A stretch of 64,000 nucleotides of DNA from Lepus europaeus (GCF_033115175.1 NC_084838.1:60666468-60730467); one strand, 5' to 3'. Numbered from the stretch's first letter, positions 10,301 through 22,397 are shown. Numbers and translations are program-made. Notes: generated from the sequence alone by a model not told the origin.

Positions 10301-10499
10301 TGAAGGCACTTTTTTTTTCAAGAATATATTGTGAATTTATTTTTTATAACTTTTATTTAATAAATATAAATTTCCAAAGTACAGCTTATAGATTACAATG
10401 GCTTCCCCCCACCATAACTTCCCTCCTACCTGCAACCCTCCCTTCTCCCACTCCCTCTCCCATTCCATTCACATCAAGATTCATTTTGAAGGCACTTTT
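10301..10499 (-). mobile_element. Very short LINE-1 3'-end insertion with TSD
   Basis: The core (about 10345-10486) is the rabbit-type L1 terminus, seen inverted as 'acttttatttaataaatata', 'gtacagcttatagattacaa' and 'cataacttccctcctacc'. The direct repeat tgaaggcactttt at 10301-10313 and 10487-10499 is the target-site duplication. A T-run follows the left repeat. The element is truncated to roughly 170 bp. Confidence 0.9.
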
Positions 10500-12227
10500 A
10501 ACACCTCTAACTCCATCTTATGGATTACGTAGCAAAAACTCTTATGTGTTATTTATGGAATACTAGAAAATATTTTTCAAATAAAAATGTACACAGACCC
10601 TAGGTACAAAATCTATCAAGTTCTTTCAGACTCATTGAGCTGTCAGAAATAATCTAGAAAAACTGCAATAAATATCACTTCTTCCTTTCCAAAAAAAAAA
10701 AAGTCTCTACAAAATGATTGGCATCCATATATTATGAAGTGAAATGTGTTGTTTCTTCCAAAATCCACTTTCAGGATCATTTTGTACTCTGAAGTCTCTT
10801 CTTGCTATGGCCAATTCCCCAACTCTCACTCTTTCCCCACATTCACTACAAGTCTGTCTCTCCCTCTCCAAGGGACCCAGCCTTCACCCTAAGTCCTCAA
10901 GGCTTTCTCTATAAGCTGATGCTAATAACACTTCTAGGACACAGCTGGATTGCAATTATTCTTTAGTTAAAAACAGGATAAGACCATCCATGTTTGTTTA
11001 TATTTTTAAGAGTGAAAATATAATGAATTACCTATGTAAAGAAGGAGATTATGTCTATCAGAGTGTGACGGTTGTATGTGGCACAAACACAACAGGTATG
11101 GATTTTAAGAAAGGGATGTACCCAGGCATGGGTATAGGGCGGCTTCAGAAACAATTGGAACCTGGTTATGAAGGATGACCACCTTGTCTCCGTCTCATCC
11201 CAAATTTGTTTGTGAAAATTTCCCCCTTTTCCCTGACACTAACTTCTACCTGGCAGGAAACACAGCAGCTGGAAGCAGTTCCTACTTTCTATATCTTAAG
11301 TGCTGTCTCCAGCAGGAAATCCCCCTTCTAGTTAAAAAAAATTAAAAATCCTAGGGAAGGCTCTGATTGGCTCAACTTTGGTCAAGTGCTCATCACTGGA
11401 CCAGTCAACTGTGTACCTGGGGATAGACTCAAATAGCCTGAGGCCAGGTCCAGAGGAAGGGAATAGTCAGCCATAGAGCCATTTCAGTTGTCTCCCTTGG
11501 AAGCTTTTGGTGGCTGGCTACTTCCATAAACCCAAGTTTAGTTTCCAAGCTACTAGCATCTTTGTTGCTTTATAATAAATGAAAGGCAGAGGGTAGAGGC
11601 ATCAGAATATGGCAACTGATCTAGACTCAACCTTGAGCGTAGGTACAGTCAGAACAACTGCTGGAATGAAGAAAGTACTTCATGTTTTCTTTCCCTGCCT
11701 CCTCCCAAAGTGGGCCATCTTGCTCTGGATGACCACTCTCCCAACCCAATGTAGCCAACAAAAGTCAACTTGAACTTGGCCAAGTTATTGTAACATTTCC
11801 CACCAAAAAAGGGGGAGTTAAAATTAAAGAATTAAATGTAAGAATTAAATTTAAATGGAAGAATTAAAATTAGTGTACAAACAAACAAAAGCTACTTTGG
11901 CACAGGAGTACATTGCAGAAATGCAATACTGGTACCTCATAGAGATCAACAAACAATTATTATGATTCCCAGAATTCATAGTTCTCGCATCTGCTATCTG
12001 CCTCCACTGGCAGAAACTCTAGAGTGATTTTCCAATTAAGAGAAGCACTCCGCATCATGGATTTTAGAAGTTGAAAACAATGTCAATGAGTAGACATCAA
12101 ACCAGGGGCAGCACAAGTCAAGGATCCACTGATAGCCAAGCCTGCAATCCCACTTCACTTCCACTTTACTGGTTGTTTTCAACATTAACGAAAGGGGCTT
12201 CCTTCTCGCTTCTTACCATGTGTTGCA
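10500..12227. other. Unique sequence, nothing recognised
   Basis: AT-rich sequence without a recognisable repeat core or exon. An AAATTAAAAT-type low-complexity patch lies at 11815-11875. Confidence 0.4.
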
Positions 12228-12509
12228 GGGGTGGACAGAGAGCCTAGCAGTTAAAATACTGGTTAAGATGTCTGTGTTCCATATCAGAGTACCATAGCCA
12301 GCTCCCAACCCCACCTTCCTGATAAGGCAGGCCCTGGGAGTCAGTAGTGATGGCTCAAGCAGTTGGGTTCCTCTCCTCTTGCCCACATGGAAGACTTGAA
12401 TTGAATTCTTTGTTCCCAGAATCAGCCTGGCTGGGACCTGTTTAGAACATTTGGTGGTGGTGGTTGGGGGGGAGGGGTGAGAAGCAGATGGGAGCGTGTT
12501 CTCTCTCGT

Positions 12510-12547
<38 letters not shown>

Positions 12548-12592
12548 TCTCTCTTTCTGTGTCTCTGGCTTTCAAATAAATAAATATTTCAA
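12228..12592 (+). mobile_element. CSINE
   Basis: It runs from a diverged head through 'gatggctcaagcagttgggt' to a long CT array (about 12500-12560), then the 'ggctttcaaataaataaata' tail. It is the first of five copies in 2.2 kb. Confidence 0.9.
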
Positions 12593-12708
12593 AATGATGT
12601 TACAGTTTGTTCTAAAACCAACTCTATAGGAAGTTAGTTTTTAGAAACACTAAAACCCAGATTGTCAGAGGAAATTCATTCTCATTTTAAATTTCACTAA
12701 CACTGAGG

Positions 12709-12969
12709 CCATGTCTAGTTTTTTTTTTTTTTAAGATTTTATTTATTTATTTGAAAGGCAGAATTACAGAATGGCAGAGGCAGAGGTGGACAGAGAGAGA
12801 GAGGGAGAGAGAGAGAGAGAGAGAGAGGACTTAGGCCATCTTCTGCTTTCCTAGGCCATCGCAGGGAGCTGGATTGGAAATGAAGCAGCTGGGACAGCCC
12901 ATATGGGCTAGCAGTACTGCAGGTGGCAGCTTTACCTATTATGCCACAGCATCGGCCCTGACCATGTCT
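12709..12969 (-). mobile_element. CSINE with internal deletion, short TSD
   Basis: Poly-T, 'aagattttatttatttattt' and GA-rich sequence are followed at once by 'gacttaggccatcttctgct', so the middle of the element (the 'ggttcactccc...ctcctgg' part) is missing. It ends at 'atgccacagcatcggccct'. The 8-bp repeat ccatgtct flanks it (12709-12716 and 12962-12969). Confidence 0.9.
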
Positions 12970-12971
12970 TT

Positions 12972-13272
12972 TTTTAACTTTAAAAAAATCATTTATTTGG
13001 AAGGCAGAATCACAGAGATCTCTCATCCACTGATTCACTCCCCAGATGGCCTCAAAGACCCGGCTCAGCGAGTCGAAGCCAGGAGCCAAGAACTTCCTCC
13101 AGGTCTCCAGTGTGGTGGCAGGCCCCAGGGATTTGTGTCATCTTCTGCTTTCCCAGGCATATTAGCAGGGAGCTGGATTGGAAGTGGAGCAGCCAGACTT
13201 AAACTGGCGCCCATATGGGATGCTGAAGCTGCAGGTCATGATTTAACCAGCTGCACCACAATGCCAGCCACT
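12972..13272 (-). mobile_element. CSINE
   Basis: This is the reverse-oriented element with 'catttatttggaaggcagaa', 'tgattcactccccagatggc', 'ttctgctttcccaggcat' and 'cgcccatatgggatgctgaa'. It begins immediately after the preceding copy, in the same orientation. Confidence 0.92.
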
Positions 13273-13635
13273 GTTGCTGAATTTTGTAGAAGCATTTTAC
13301 AAATATTTCAACAACTCCATTGTTTCTACTTTCACATTAACTATTTTTTTATATTAAAGCCAATATTTGCTAATGAAAAATCAGGGTGTTGATGACATAG
13401 TCTTTCAAAACTCATCTCTCCAAAAGAGTCACTATGAACCATTTCAGGGGAAAGGCAATCTCAAACCAGATTCATTAATGATACAACACTGAAGAACTAG
13501 CAGAGCCCTGATTCTGGATCACGTGGCTTTTTGACTGTAGAGCAGTGACATTGTCATCTCCTGGGTTGGTTCTTTTTTTCCCAGGAGTCAACAATGGCCA
13601 AGAGGAAGTCTTAATTCACTATAGAGTCTATTACT

Positions 13636-13937
13636 TTTTAAAAAAGATTTATTTTTTATAAATTAATAAATAAGAATTACAGACTGATCTTCCATTTGCT
13701 GGTTCATTCCCTAAATGGCTGCAACAGCTAGGGCTGGACGAGGCCAAAGCCAGGAGGCAAGAGCTTCCTCCAGGACTTCCACATGTGTGCAGGGACCCAA
13801 ACACTTGGGCCAGCCTCTGCTGCTTTCCCAGGTGCATCAGCAGGGAGCTGGATTGGAAGTGGAACAGCTGGGACTTGAACCAGAGCACATAAGGGATGCT
13901 AGCACTGCTTAATGCACTGCACCACAGCGCTGACCCC
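13636..13937 (-). mobile_element. CSINE
   Basis: It has the reverse-oriented A-rich tail, 'ggttcattccctaaatggct', 'cacttgggccagcctctgct' and 'caccacagcgctgacccc' at the head end. Confidence 0.92.
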
Positions 13938-14011
13938 AGATCTCATTGTTTTACTCCCTCAGTTTGGTATAGCTACAGTGCTGCAAGAAGTTATCCAAGT
14001 AAAACATTTGA

Positions 14012-14288
14012 ACCAGGGCAGATGTTTGTAGCATGGTGGGTTAAGCCAGCACTTGGGAAGCCTGCATCCCATGTCAGAGTGCCCAGTTTGTGTCCACACT
14101 ACTCCAATTCTGATCCAGAGTCCTGCTAAAATTCCCGAGAAGGCAGCAAATGATGGCTCAAGTACTTGTGTTCCTGCCACCCTTGTTGGAGACCTGGATA
14201 GACTTCTAGGATCCTGGCTTCAGCCTGGCCCAGCCATGGCTAAACTGGGCATTTGGGAAGTTGGGAAGTGTACTAGCAGGTAGAAGAT

Positions 14289-14320
<32 letters not shown>

Positions 14321-14412
14321 CCTCTCTTCCCTCCCACATCCTTCCCTCCCCCTCCCTCCCTCTGTCTCTGTCACCTTGCCTTTCAAATAAACAAATAAGT
14401 AAAAAGGAAAAA
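14012..14412 (+). mobile_element. CSINE with expanded CT tract
   Basis: The head region 'tagcatggtgggttaagcca' and body 'gatggctcaagtacttgtgt' are followed by a 100-bp CT/CCT-rich tract and 'tttcaaataaacaaataag'. It faces the three minus-strand copies to its left. Confidence 0.9.
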
Positions 14413-15325
14413 ATGTTACACCCTTGTAGGTGTAATTGAGTACCTGAATTAAAAAATCAGAACCACATATATTGCTTTATTACGATAATCTTACAGCTTG
14501 AGCTAGATGCCTCTTTCTTGTGCTCTACAATATAGTGGGGTAACACTATCTCCTTAATCTCTACCCTTAACCTGTTAAATTGAAGAGGGTTTATATTCTA
14601 ATATTTTTATGCCCGTACTTTAGTGAATTTTCATAAATAAAAGTGATGAGCATTAGTTTTCTGATTAAATTTTAAATTGAACAACCCAAAGTAAATTAGT
14701 CATAAAATGAGTACTATCTTATTTAAAAATAAGTCCATTCCTGAATTATGAAAAATATAGTTTTATGCAACAAAATGACACAAATGTATAGGAAATGATA
14801 CACTAACACAGAAGCCGAATGCGAGGAATTCACTTTTCAGTAGTAGTGCTGGGCAGAGAGGCTGTCACTGCAGGCTTATGCCATGGGCGTGGGGGTGGAG
14901 GGTCCTAAGGTCCAGCTCACTGGTGCCACGGTGGTTCCATGAGCGGAAGCCGGTGGTGGCTTTGCGGAAACACAGTGCTACTTACGAACAGTGGCTGCAG
15001 TTTCTGCGTGGTGGGAGATGAGGTGCAGACTGTCTCTTCCCTCTATAGCTTGGCCACAGGGAGCCTGATCCTGCAATTGCCTTCAGCTGTTTCAAGGCAT
15101 TATTGCTGCTCTCAAGAACATCACCCTGCAAGGCTGAGGATCTGTGGCGAAGTCTGGAAACAGGCAGCCCAGGGAGGGAAATTTCAACAAAAGTTGACTC
15201 AGAGAAAGAATTTACCTAGAGAGACCTGGATTCAAATCCCACCTAAGCCACTTTGGGTGAGACCTCTTTATGCTTCAGTTCACTAGCAAGCCTGGCAGAT
15301 TTTTATGTAAAGTGACATCTCTCTC
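14413..15325. other. Unique sequence, nothing recognised
   Basis: The left half is AT-rich and the right half (14.87-15.29 kb) is GC-richer and holds a 115-codon open frame from 14939. That frame has no recognised relatives or signals. Confidence 0.4.
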
Positions 15326-15329
15326 TCTG

Positions 15330-15670
15330 AATTTTTTTTTTTTAAGATTTACTTATTTATTTGAAAGGAAGAGTTACAGAGAGAGAGAGGGAGAGAGAGA
15401 GTGAGAGAGAGTGAGAGAGAGCGCTCGAGAGAGATATCTTCCATCCACTGTTCACTTCCCAAATGGCTGCAATGGCTGGGCTGGGCCGGGCCAGGAGCCA
15501 GGAGCCAGGAGCCAGGAGCTTCCTCTGAGTCTCTCATGTGAGTGCAGGGGCCCAAGCACTTGGGCCATCTTTTGCTGCTTTTCCCAGGCCATTAGCAGGG
15601 AACTAGCACCCCATTGGATGTTGGTGTCACAGGTGGTGGCTTTACCTTCTATGCCACAGTGCCAGCTCCT
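15330..15670 (-). mobile_element. CSINE
   Basis: Poly-T, 'aagatttacttatttatttg', a GA-rich tract, 'tgttcacttcccaaatggct', 'cacttgggccatcttttgct' and 'ctatgccacagtgccagc' appear in order. A 'ggagcca' unit is tandemly repeated three times near 15496-15516. Confidence 0.92.
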
Positions 15671-15955
15671 TTGTGAATTCCGATGACAACTGTTTCCCTT
15701 CCCTTCCCTTCCTGTCCTTTGTTTCATGTTATGTGGACTTCCCAGCACAAACATGGCAACCCAAAAAAGATGCCTCGGATTCAGCCGCTCTGATTGGCAG
15801 CAGCTTCAATACACCCGTGTACTCCCCAACACTCTGTCACTTGATTTGGTTACAGGTCGCCTTGCCACTACAAAGAAGAATATGTGTTATCTCATCTGAT
15901 AAAGAGCAAAGGCTAGGCAGAGAGGTCACTGGCATTCTAAGATAAACATGAATCG

Positions 15956-15970
15956 CCACTAGATGGCGCT
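15956..15970 (+). promoter_or_regulatory. CTCF-like motif
   Basis: CCACTAGATGGCGCT fits the core consensus CCASYAGRKGGC at every position. It lies in unique, non-SINE sequence. Binding is an inference. Confidence 0.55.
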
Positions 15971-16670
15971 GCCTGTTATTCATCAACGACAAGGGGCCCT
16001 TTTTTCTCTTTTCTTTTCCTCCCCTTTCTTTTTCTCCTCCACTGGTTCCTGGCCCAGGGTTTACAACTGGGATCCTAATCATGCTGGACCCCTTCTGTGC
16101 TGGGAAAGGAAGTCCTATTTTTGGCATATTATCATCAATATCTGAGGACCAAACAGGCTCCACCTACAATCTGGGGGAATTACCTCAACAGTGTTGTCTT
16201 TATGCAGAGGTGATTTTGAAAGAATATATTGTATTTGGATGTCAACGTTCAAAGGCTCCGAGGCAGAAAATTCCATTTCAAAAGAAAGTGTGATTAATGA
16301 AGCCACATAAATCCTGTCGAGGCTGGAGCAATTTCAGAAATCACACCATACAAATCAAAGAAGCAGGTTTTTCTATATCCTCTCTCACTTTCTCTTGTTT
16401 TTATTTCTGCACCATCTCAAGCTTTCCTTTCCCTCTTTTGTAGTTTCTCATGTGCATGTACCCAAACTCTAAAACAGGAGGGCACTTGGTCAGAAATTCT
16501 AAATCCAGGTAGCCTCACCCTCCAGCCAAGCCATTTCTCCACTTTCTTCCCCTATGATATTCAAAGACAGGGCTGAGACTCGTTAACTGCTTATAAAACC
16601 TGAGCCAGTTCCCCATCACTCAGTTTTCATGCTATCTTAGTTACAGAAAAAAAAGGTCAATTAAGAAGTA
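15971..16670. other. Unique sequence, part with conserved-element appearance
   Basis: A polypyrimidine patch at 16000-16042 is followed by repeat-free sequence. The 16200-16340 part has a motif-rich composition ('gtgattaatgaagcc'). No exon or repeat was recognised. Confidence 0.35.
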
Positions 16671-16675
16671 ATCTA

Positions 16676-17008
16676 GGGGCTGGCGCTGTAACGCAGCAGG
16701 TTAATGCCCTGGCCTGACGCACTGGCATCCCATATGGGCACCGGTTTGAGACCCGGCTGCTCCACTTCTGATCCAGTTCTCTGTGATGGCCTGAGAAAGC
16801 AGTAGAAGATGGTCCAAGTCCCTGGGCCCCTGCACCCGCGTGGGAGACTCGGAGGAGGCTCCTGGCTCCTGGCTTCGGATCGGTGTAGCTCAGGCCGTTG
16901 CAGCCAATTGGGGAGTGAACCATCGGATTGAAGACTCCCCTCCCCCCACCGCCCCTCTTCTCTCTGTGTAACTCTGACTTTCAAATAAATAAGTCTTAAA
17001 AAAAAATT
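16676..17008 (+). mobile_element. CSINE, well preserved
   Basis: It has a full head 'ggggctggcgctgtaacgca', the B-box-like 'ggtttgagacccg', 'gctcctggcttcggatcggt', a C-rich segment and the 'ctttcaaataaataag' tail. It is close to the classic C-repeat consensus. Confidence 0.96.
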
Positions 17009-17395
17009 AATACAGATCTATACTGAAGGTTTTCTAGAAGAGACAGTATGGAAATTTTAGAGACTGCTCTACAAAGAAATTATCAAAATATCCCCTTTAC
17101 ATATTTCTGTCTTCCTCAGATTTTCCATGTGTGTCAGCTTCTAATTGTGTCCCTTACTCCTCTCTGAGTTCTCCAAGCAGCCTTTGTTTTGTTTGCCTTG
17201 TTTACACCTGCATCCTCTTCACACTCACTGCCCCTTCCATAAACTTGGTTTCCTACTCCTTGTCATGCCAGAGTACTCTCAGTGCTGTGGAGAGGGAGGT
17301 ATCCTCAGCCCCACTGGGTTATGTCTGCTTCCTAGAATGGGCTCACTAACCAGAGAACAAACGGGCAATGTGGTACCTTGTTGAATGGTGGGTGT

Positions 17396-17652
17396 TACAG
17401 AGTGTAGCCCAGTGGTTAAACGTATGAGCTCTGGAGTCAGACTTCTGTGCTTAAGTTTAAATACCATCTCTTACTTGCTGGATGACCTTGGGAATGTTAC
17501 CTGACCTCCCTATGCCTAAATTTATCCACATACAAAATGTAAATGATAATGGTTTCTACATGAAGGGCAGTTGTGTGAACTGAATGGGTTGATATAGGTA
17601 AGACCCTTAGAAGAGTGTCTGGTTCAGAGAAAGTACAATACAAATATTCACT
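17396..17652 (+). mobile_element. MIR SINE, near full length
   Basis: It keeps the tRNA-derived head ('agcccagtggttaaacgtat', 'ctctggagtcagac'), the core 'cttgctggatgaccttggga' and the 3' end with 'agaagagtgtctggttcaga'. Confidence 0.92.
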
Positions 17653-17684
17653 GTGACTAATAGTCTCATAATTATAATTGTTAA

Positions 17685-17790
17685 TATTATATGCCAGGCA
17701 TAATGGTTGGTGAAGAAAATATGACAGTCAACAAAATAGACAATCTCTGCCTTTATGGAGCGTTCTGGCTAATGAACAAAGCAGGTAAGT
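17685..17790 (-). mobile_element. L2 3'-end fragment
   Basis: The inverted L2 terminus reads 'atgccaggcataatggttgg', 'acaaaatagacaatctctgc' and 'tatggagcgttctgg'. It is old and diverged. Confidence 0.65.
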
Positions 17791-18425
17791 CTCCTGCACC
17801 TGCAATTCTACATGCTCTGATCATGGACAGGAAAGTTACATGGATGATAAGGGTCCAAACAGACTCTAACTCCTAGTTGGGAACATGGAGAAAACTTCCT
17901 TTTGGCACTGATACCCAAAAGGGGCTGAGGAGTAGTCTTTACAGAGATCACTGTCTAGACACTCAGCCCTTCTGGGTTTTGCAGGAAAGGCACAAGCAGA
18001 AGGGAGGAGCCTTGTTTCCATTTCTGCTGGGTCTCAGCATGGCTGCAGTGTGGGGAGACCTGCAGGCAACTCAACACCATGTTGTTGCCTGAGGGTCTTG
18101 GAGCTGTAGGAACAGGAAGAAGCTCTAAGCCAGGGAAGTGGACTTATCCCTGAGTGAATCTGCCGTGGCAGGGGCACACATCAAAACAGTCAGAGATGGA
18201 GGATTGAAAATGGGGTTATTCTCAATGTCCTCCTTGGTGGTCCCTGCAATATCCAGCTACAGTGATGGTGAGGAGGGCAGGCAGATGTTCTGTTACATCA
18301 TGCAGTCTTGATGAGCCAGCCAGGACAGGAACATATGAAGATCTACAAGCATTGGAAAAGTCACTTTTTCTTTTTTCTGCTTCTAAGGAATCCTGAAATA
18401 TCCAGTTTAACCAGTTAGCATATCT
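17791..18425. other. Unique sequence, one small hairpin
   Basis: No repeat was recognised. Perfect 8-bp arms caggcaac/gttgcctg (18063-18070, 18084-18091) could form a short hairpin, which is unremarkable by length. Confidence 0.4.
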
Positions 18426-18429
18426 ATAT

Positions 18430-18700
18430 TACACACTCACTGTGAGAGGCACCATATTGTATGTGGAGATGCAATAAGAAAAATGAAGGATCTTGCTGAG
18501 TTTGCAACCTGCAGGAGAAAACAGACATGAGTAAGTTCAGGTATAATTTAATGGACCGTATCAACATAAAGGCATGAGAAAAGCCTTGTAGGAACATAGA
18601 AGAGAGTAGAGAAACTGTAAGGGCTGACACCTCATCTGGCCTGTAGAGATCACAATGGTAGAAGAGGTCAGGGATATGGGATTAAGTCAGGGATAGGAAA
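18430..18700 (-). mobile_element. Possible L2 fragment
   Basis: Weak resemblance to the inverted L2 3' region ('atgtggagatgcaataagaa', 'aacagacatgagtaagttca'). The call is tentative. Confidence 0.4.
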
Positions 18701-18756
18701 GTTATGCCGAGTGCTAGTAAGATTATCCGTTTCTGAAGAGATGTTTCAATTTTTAT

Positions 18757-19074
18757 TTTAAAATTTTTTTATCTATTTTCATTTTATCTGGAAGGTAGAG
18801 AGAGCAACAGAGAACAGGTCTCCATTTATTGGTTCACTCCCCAAAAGCACACAAAAGCCAAGGCTAAGCCCGGCTAAAGCCAAGAGTCAGCAACTCAATC
18901 TAGGTCTCCCACGCGGCTGGCAGGAACCCAAGCCCTTGAGCCATCATCGAAAGCCTTCCAGGATGCACATTAGCAGGAAGCTGCATCTGAAGCAGAGGTG
19001 GGACATGAACCAGACATCCTGGGATACAGGTTCCCTAAGCAGTGACTTTGTGGCTATGCCAAATGCCACCCCTC
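18757..19074 (-). mobile_element. CSINE
   Basis: The reverse-oriented series 'ttattggttcactccccaaa', 'ctaggtctcccacgcggctg', 'cattagcaggaagctgcatc' and 'atgccaaatgccaccc' is present, moderately diverged. Confidence 0.9.
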
Positions 19075-19337
19075 AGTGTTTATTTAAGCCAGAACTTGTC
19101 ACATAGATTGAAGACCTTTCCCGAGTCACAGTTCTGGAGGATTTGAAACCATCCACAGACATGAGCACTCCTCCTTCACTCCGCCAGCCATATTCATCTG
19201 CAAAGCATTCCAAAAAGAACAGGAAAAAGAAAGTCGTTGTACAAAACAAGAACGAACCCTGTCCCTCTGAGAAGTATACATGGGTGAGAATTTTCTCTCA
19301 TGTGAAAAACTTCCTGAGATGCAAAGCCTGAGCACAT

Positions 19338-19450
19338 TCCATTCATTCATTCACATCAACTGACATTTATTGCATGGATACGATAGTAATGTTCTATTCT
19401 ACGTGTTGGGGGGAAAGATGAATAAAACTAGGCCTCTGCACAGGAGTAGC
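19338..19450 (-). mobile_element. L2 3'-end fragment
   Basis: The inverted L2 end reads 'cattcattcattcacatcaa', 'ctgacatttattgcatgg' and 'aaagatgaataaaactaggc'. Confidence 0.65.
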
Positions 19451-22395
19451 TGATGGTACAATAAACCAGTAATTGTGGTACCACACAATAAGCTTTTGGC
19501 ACTATGGCGATCCTGCAGTTTGAAAGGAAACCAAGTGCCTGGAGATTAAATGGTCCCATCTAAGCTTTTATCAACACCAAAAGAAGAATGGGACAATGCC
19601 TAAGAATCCAGTCACACTAAAATTCATAAGTGCAGTGAAAATGTGTTTTTTTTTTTATAGTGTTTGTTATCCATCCGGCCTTCCCTAGAAGCCCTACCCT
19701 GTGAATGAATGCGTGGGAAATAACTAAATGTCTAATTCAGTTTAAATGTTAGTCCAATCCCTAAATGTAAATTTCCCCTACAAGTAAAGCTCAGTCTTTC
19801 CAAGTAGTGGTTCAGTTTCAATAACCTCTGCTCCTTTCCTCCAAATTCTCTACAAGATGGCACTGGGTGGATGCCTGGGGTGCACAGCAGAGCTCACATG
19901 ACCTTGTCAGCGCTGAGGTAGGAGAGTCCCAGACCCCTCCCAGTGCTCCTGCTTTGCGCCCCGCTCCAGCTGGCACACATTCTGAAGGCAATGACTACCA
20001 AACATCGTACTCACCTGGGCAGAGTCCAGCAGGCCTTCCTGCGTGTTGCAGCCTTCATCCTGGCGCTCTCTCAAACTAGAGGATCCCCTTCAAGCTCTGC
20101 TACTTGGCCTCTCAGGCCCCACGAAAGACTTCCTGACTCCCAAGTCTGCTTTCTGAGTGCTGTAGGAAGCTGTGAATGTCATCCACACCATGCAGAAACC
20201 CAGAGCAGAGCAGTAGAAGTAAATTCCCGCTGATGCTATCCAAGTCAAACACTGCACCCCAGGTGACCTGGGGAAGAATCGGACACTGAGTGTGTCTATA
20301 TTTAACCAATACTCCTCCTTGTTCTTTAGACCAATGAGCCACAACTCAAAATTGGAACAGATCTGATCCATTCACTTTCTACTGGGCTTCCCTTCTCACT
20401 TCCTCTCCCTACCTGAATGTCTCTTACGTAAACTTTTATTCAGACAGTTCACCAAACTTATCCCCAGGTAGATCCAATTGGAACTAAAGGAATTTTTAAA
20501 AATCCTTTCCTTCGCCATTAAAGCCTGTCTCTCTTCCCTCTCTCTCACCACTGCAGTCTGCACCTGAGTGAGGAAGCCCCTTGATCCTGGTCTATGAGAA
20601 ATGGCAGTGGAACAATAAGTAAAGAAGGAAATTAAATTCATGTCTTTAATATCAACAAATAGTATGCCACTTTTAAGACAATGGAATTGTATTTCTTCAT
20701 CTTCTAATTGGGCAGTCCAAGGAATGTCGTTCCATAGGTCGCCTCTGAGTAAGCTGTGGCAAGTGTTTCAAGCTCAAATAAGTTTAGGGAATGCTGAGTT
20801 AAACAAAGTTAAGTAGGTTTATTTAGTATGCAACTGCCAGAGCTTCTAATATGCTAATATGTTCTGTGAGTTCTGTTGTGCTGTTTCCCAATCTTATTTG
20901 GCCATAGGACACTTTTTCATGTCTCCTGGAAACAGTATTCTGCAGAATACAGGAATAGAAGATGCTGGAAACCCTCCATTTCCAGAATCAATGGGTGCAC
21001 CCATCACAGCATACCTTCTTCATTAAGCGAACAAAGACAAGTGTAAAAGTGTTTATGTATCTGATCTGCTTCCCACCGGTCATTCCTTTGTGTCCCTGGA
21101 CTCGTGTTAGTTTATAATTAAAACTACCATGACATCAGTGTTGTGAGCATGAAGTACCTGGGAGTTAGACAGTTGGAGACACTGGAACTTAAAAATGTTT
21201 ATCCTCAAATAAGCAAACATGCATAACTCCCTCCCCTGTACCCCTCAGCAAAAGGAGAGATTCAAGGACCAAATTCCTGAGCTTCTCTGGGAATTCTCCA
21301 GTGGGAATGCACTGGGACCCAAGCTGCTCTTGCACAGCATGGGAAATGGATGATGGCTCATAGTTAAGGAATGCAAAATAAAGATCTCATGACTTTCCAT
21401 ATAAAAATACATATGGTGTAAGATTACTGCACAGTCCCTTACAATCAGAAAGAATGCAAATATTCCCTGCATGGCAGGAACAAGAGGAATAGAATTCGAG
21501 TAGACAGAAAATTGGGATCAACAGGAAAGTTCTGGCTAAACTGCTCTGCAGAGAACGTAGTTATCTGAAACTAGGTTCCCTAAAAGGGGCATTACCGAAG
21601 GAAAAATAATCAAAACTCAAGAGACGTCGATGAGTTTCCAGGGAGGACAGTGATGGATGAAAGGAAATGGCAGGAAAAAAAAATGTTGAAGGCCAGGATA
21701 ATGGGCCCAGTGACCCTTTAACCTTCCTTAAACTTTTCTTCTGTCCTTGTATAAATAGAGAAGAGGCCCAACCCGACACACAAAACAAAAAAGGGGGAAA
21801 AATGGATATTTCATGTGCAGCCACATGTGGGCTGGATGTATAACTCATAAACAAATCCATCCCATTGTACACATTCCATGGAAGAGGGATTGATTTACAT
21901 GTGTAGCCTTGGCATAAGAAGACATCTCATGCACACAGGAAAGCAGCAGGAAGTTCCAAGGTCCCAGAAGATCAGCTATTAAGGGCCATCCATGTGTAGG
22001 GGCAAGAGCCTAATGAAGGAAGTAGGAGAATGACTTTTGCCCCTAATCCTGTTGCCATTCCTGCCCCCTTGGACTTCACAGAACAAAACATGAAATATGC
22101 ATTGTTTTTCAGGTCAATCAATCACAACTACTTATTGGCAGCATTCTTTGTATTAAATCACAAAATATTACTACTGACACGTGGGTATACTTTCTTCACT
22201 GAAAACTCAGTAGAGATAGGAAAGGTCATCTGAGCTGTTGAATCTTTATGGCTCTTGAAAAAAATTAAATAAAATTGACCACATCAAAGCTTTTGCTACT
22301 GAGAACTCAGAACTGTGGAAATGCCTCATCTTCCCCCGGAGGAAGACTTAGCATCATTGTTGTATGTGTCTAACATCCTCCTTTCCTTTCTTCTT
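19451..22395. other. Unique sequence, about 2.9 kb, no gene identified
   Basis: No interspersed repeat core was recognised. Overlapping short frames occur on both strands near 19.9-20.6 kb in GC-richer sequence, but none shows family features or convincing splice context. Confidence 0.4.
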
Positions 22396-22397
22396 CT

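Noticed and set aside
12787..12826. Short GA and CT arrays as possible regulatory GAGA sites
   Set aside because: They are the standard purine/pyrimidine tract of the CSINE, found in most copies.
12874..13392. 172-codon plus-strand open frame
   Set aside because: Most of it is antisense translation of CSINE copies.
14939..15286. 115-codon open frame in GC-richer sequence
   Set aside because: No recognised motif, no good start context and no splice evidence.
18063..18091. Small hairpin with 8-bp arms as a microRNA precursor
   Set aside because: The stem is far too short and the flanks do not extend the pairing.
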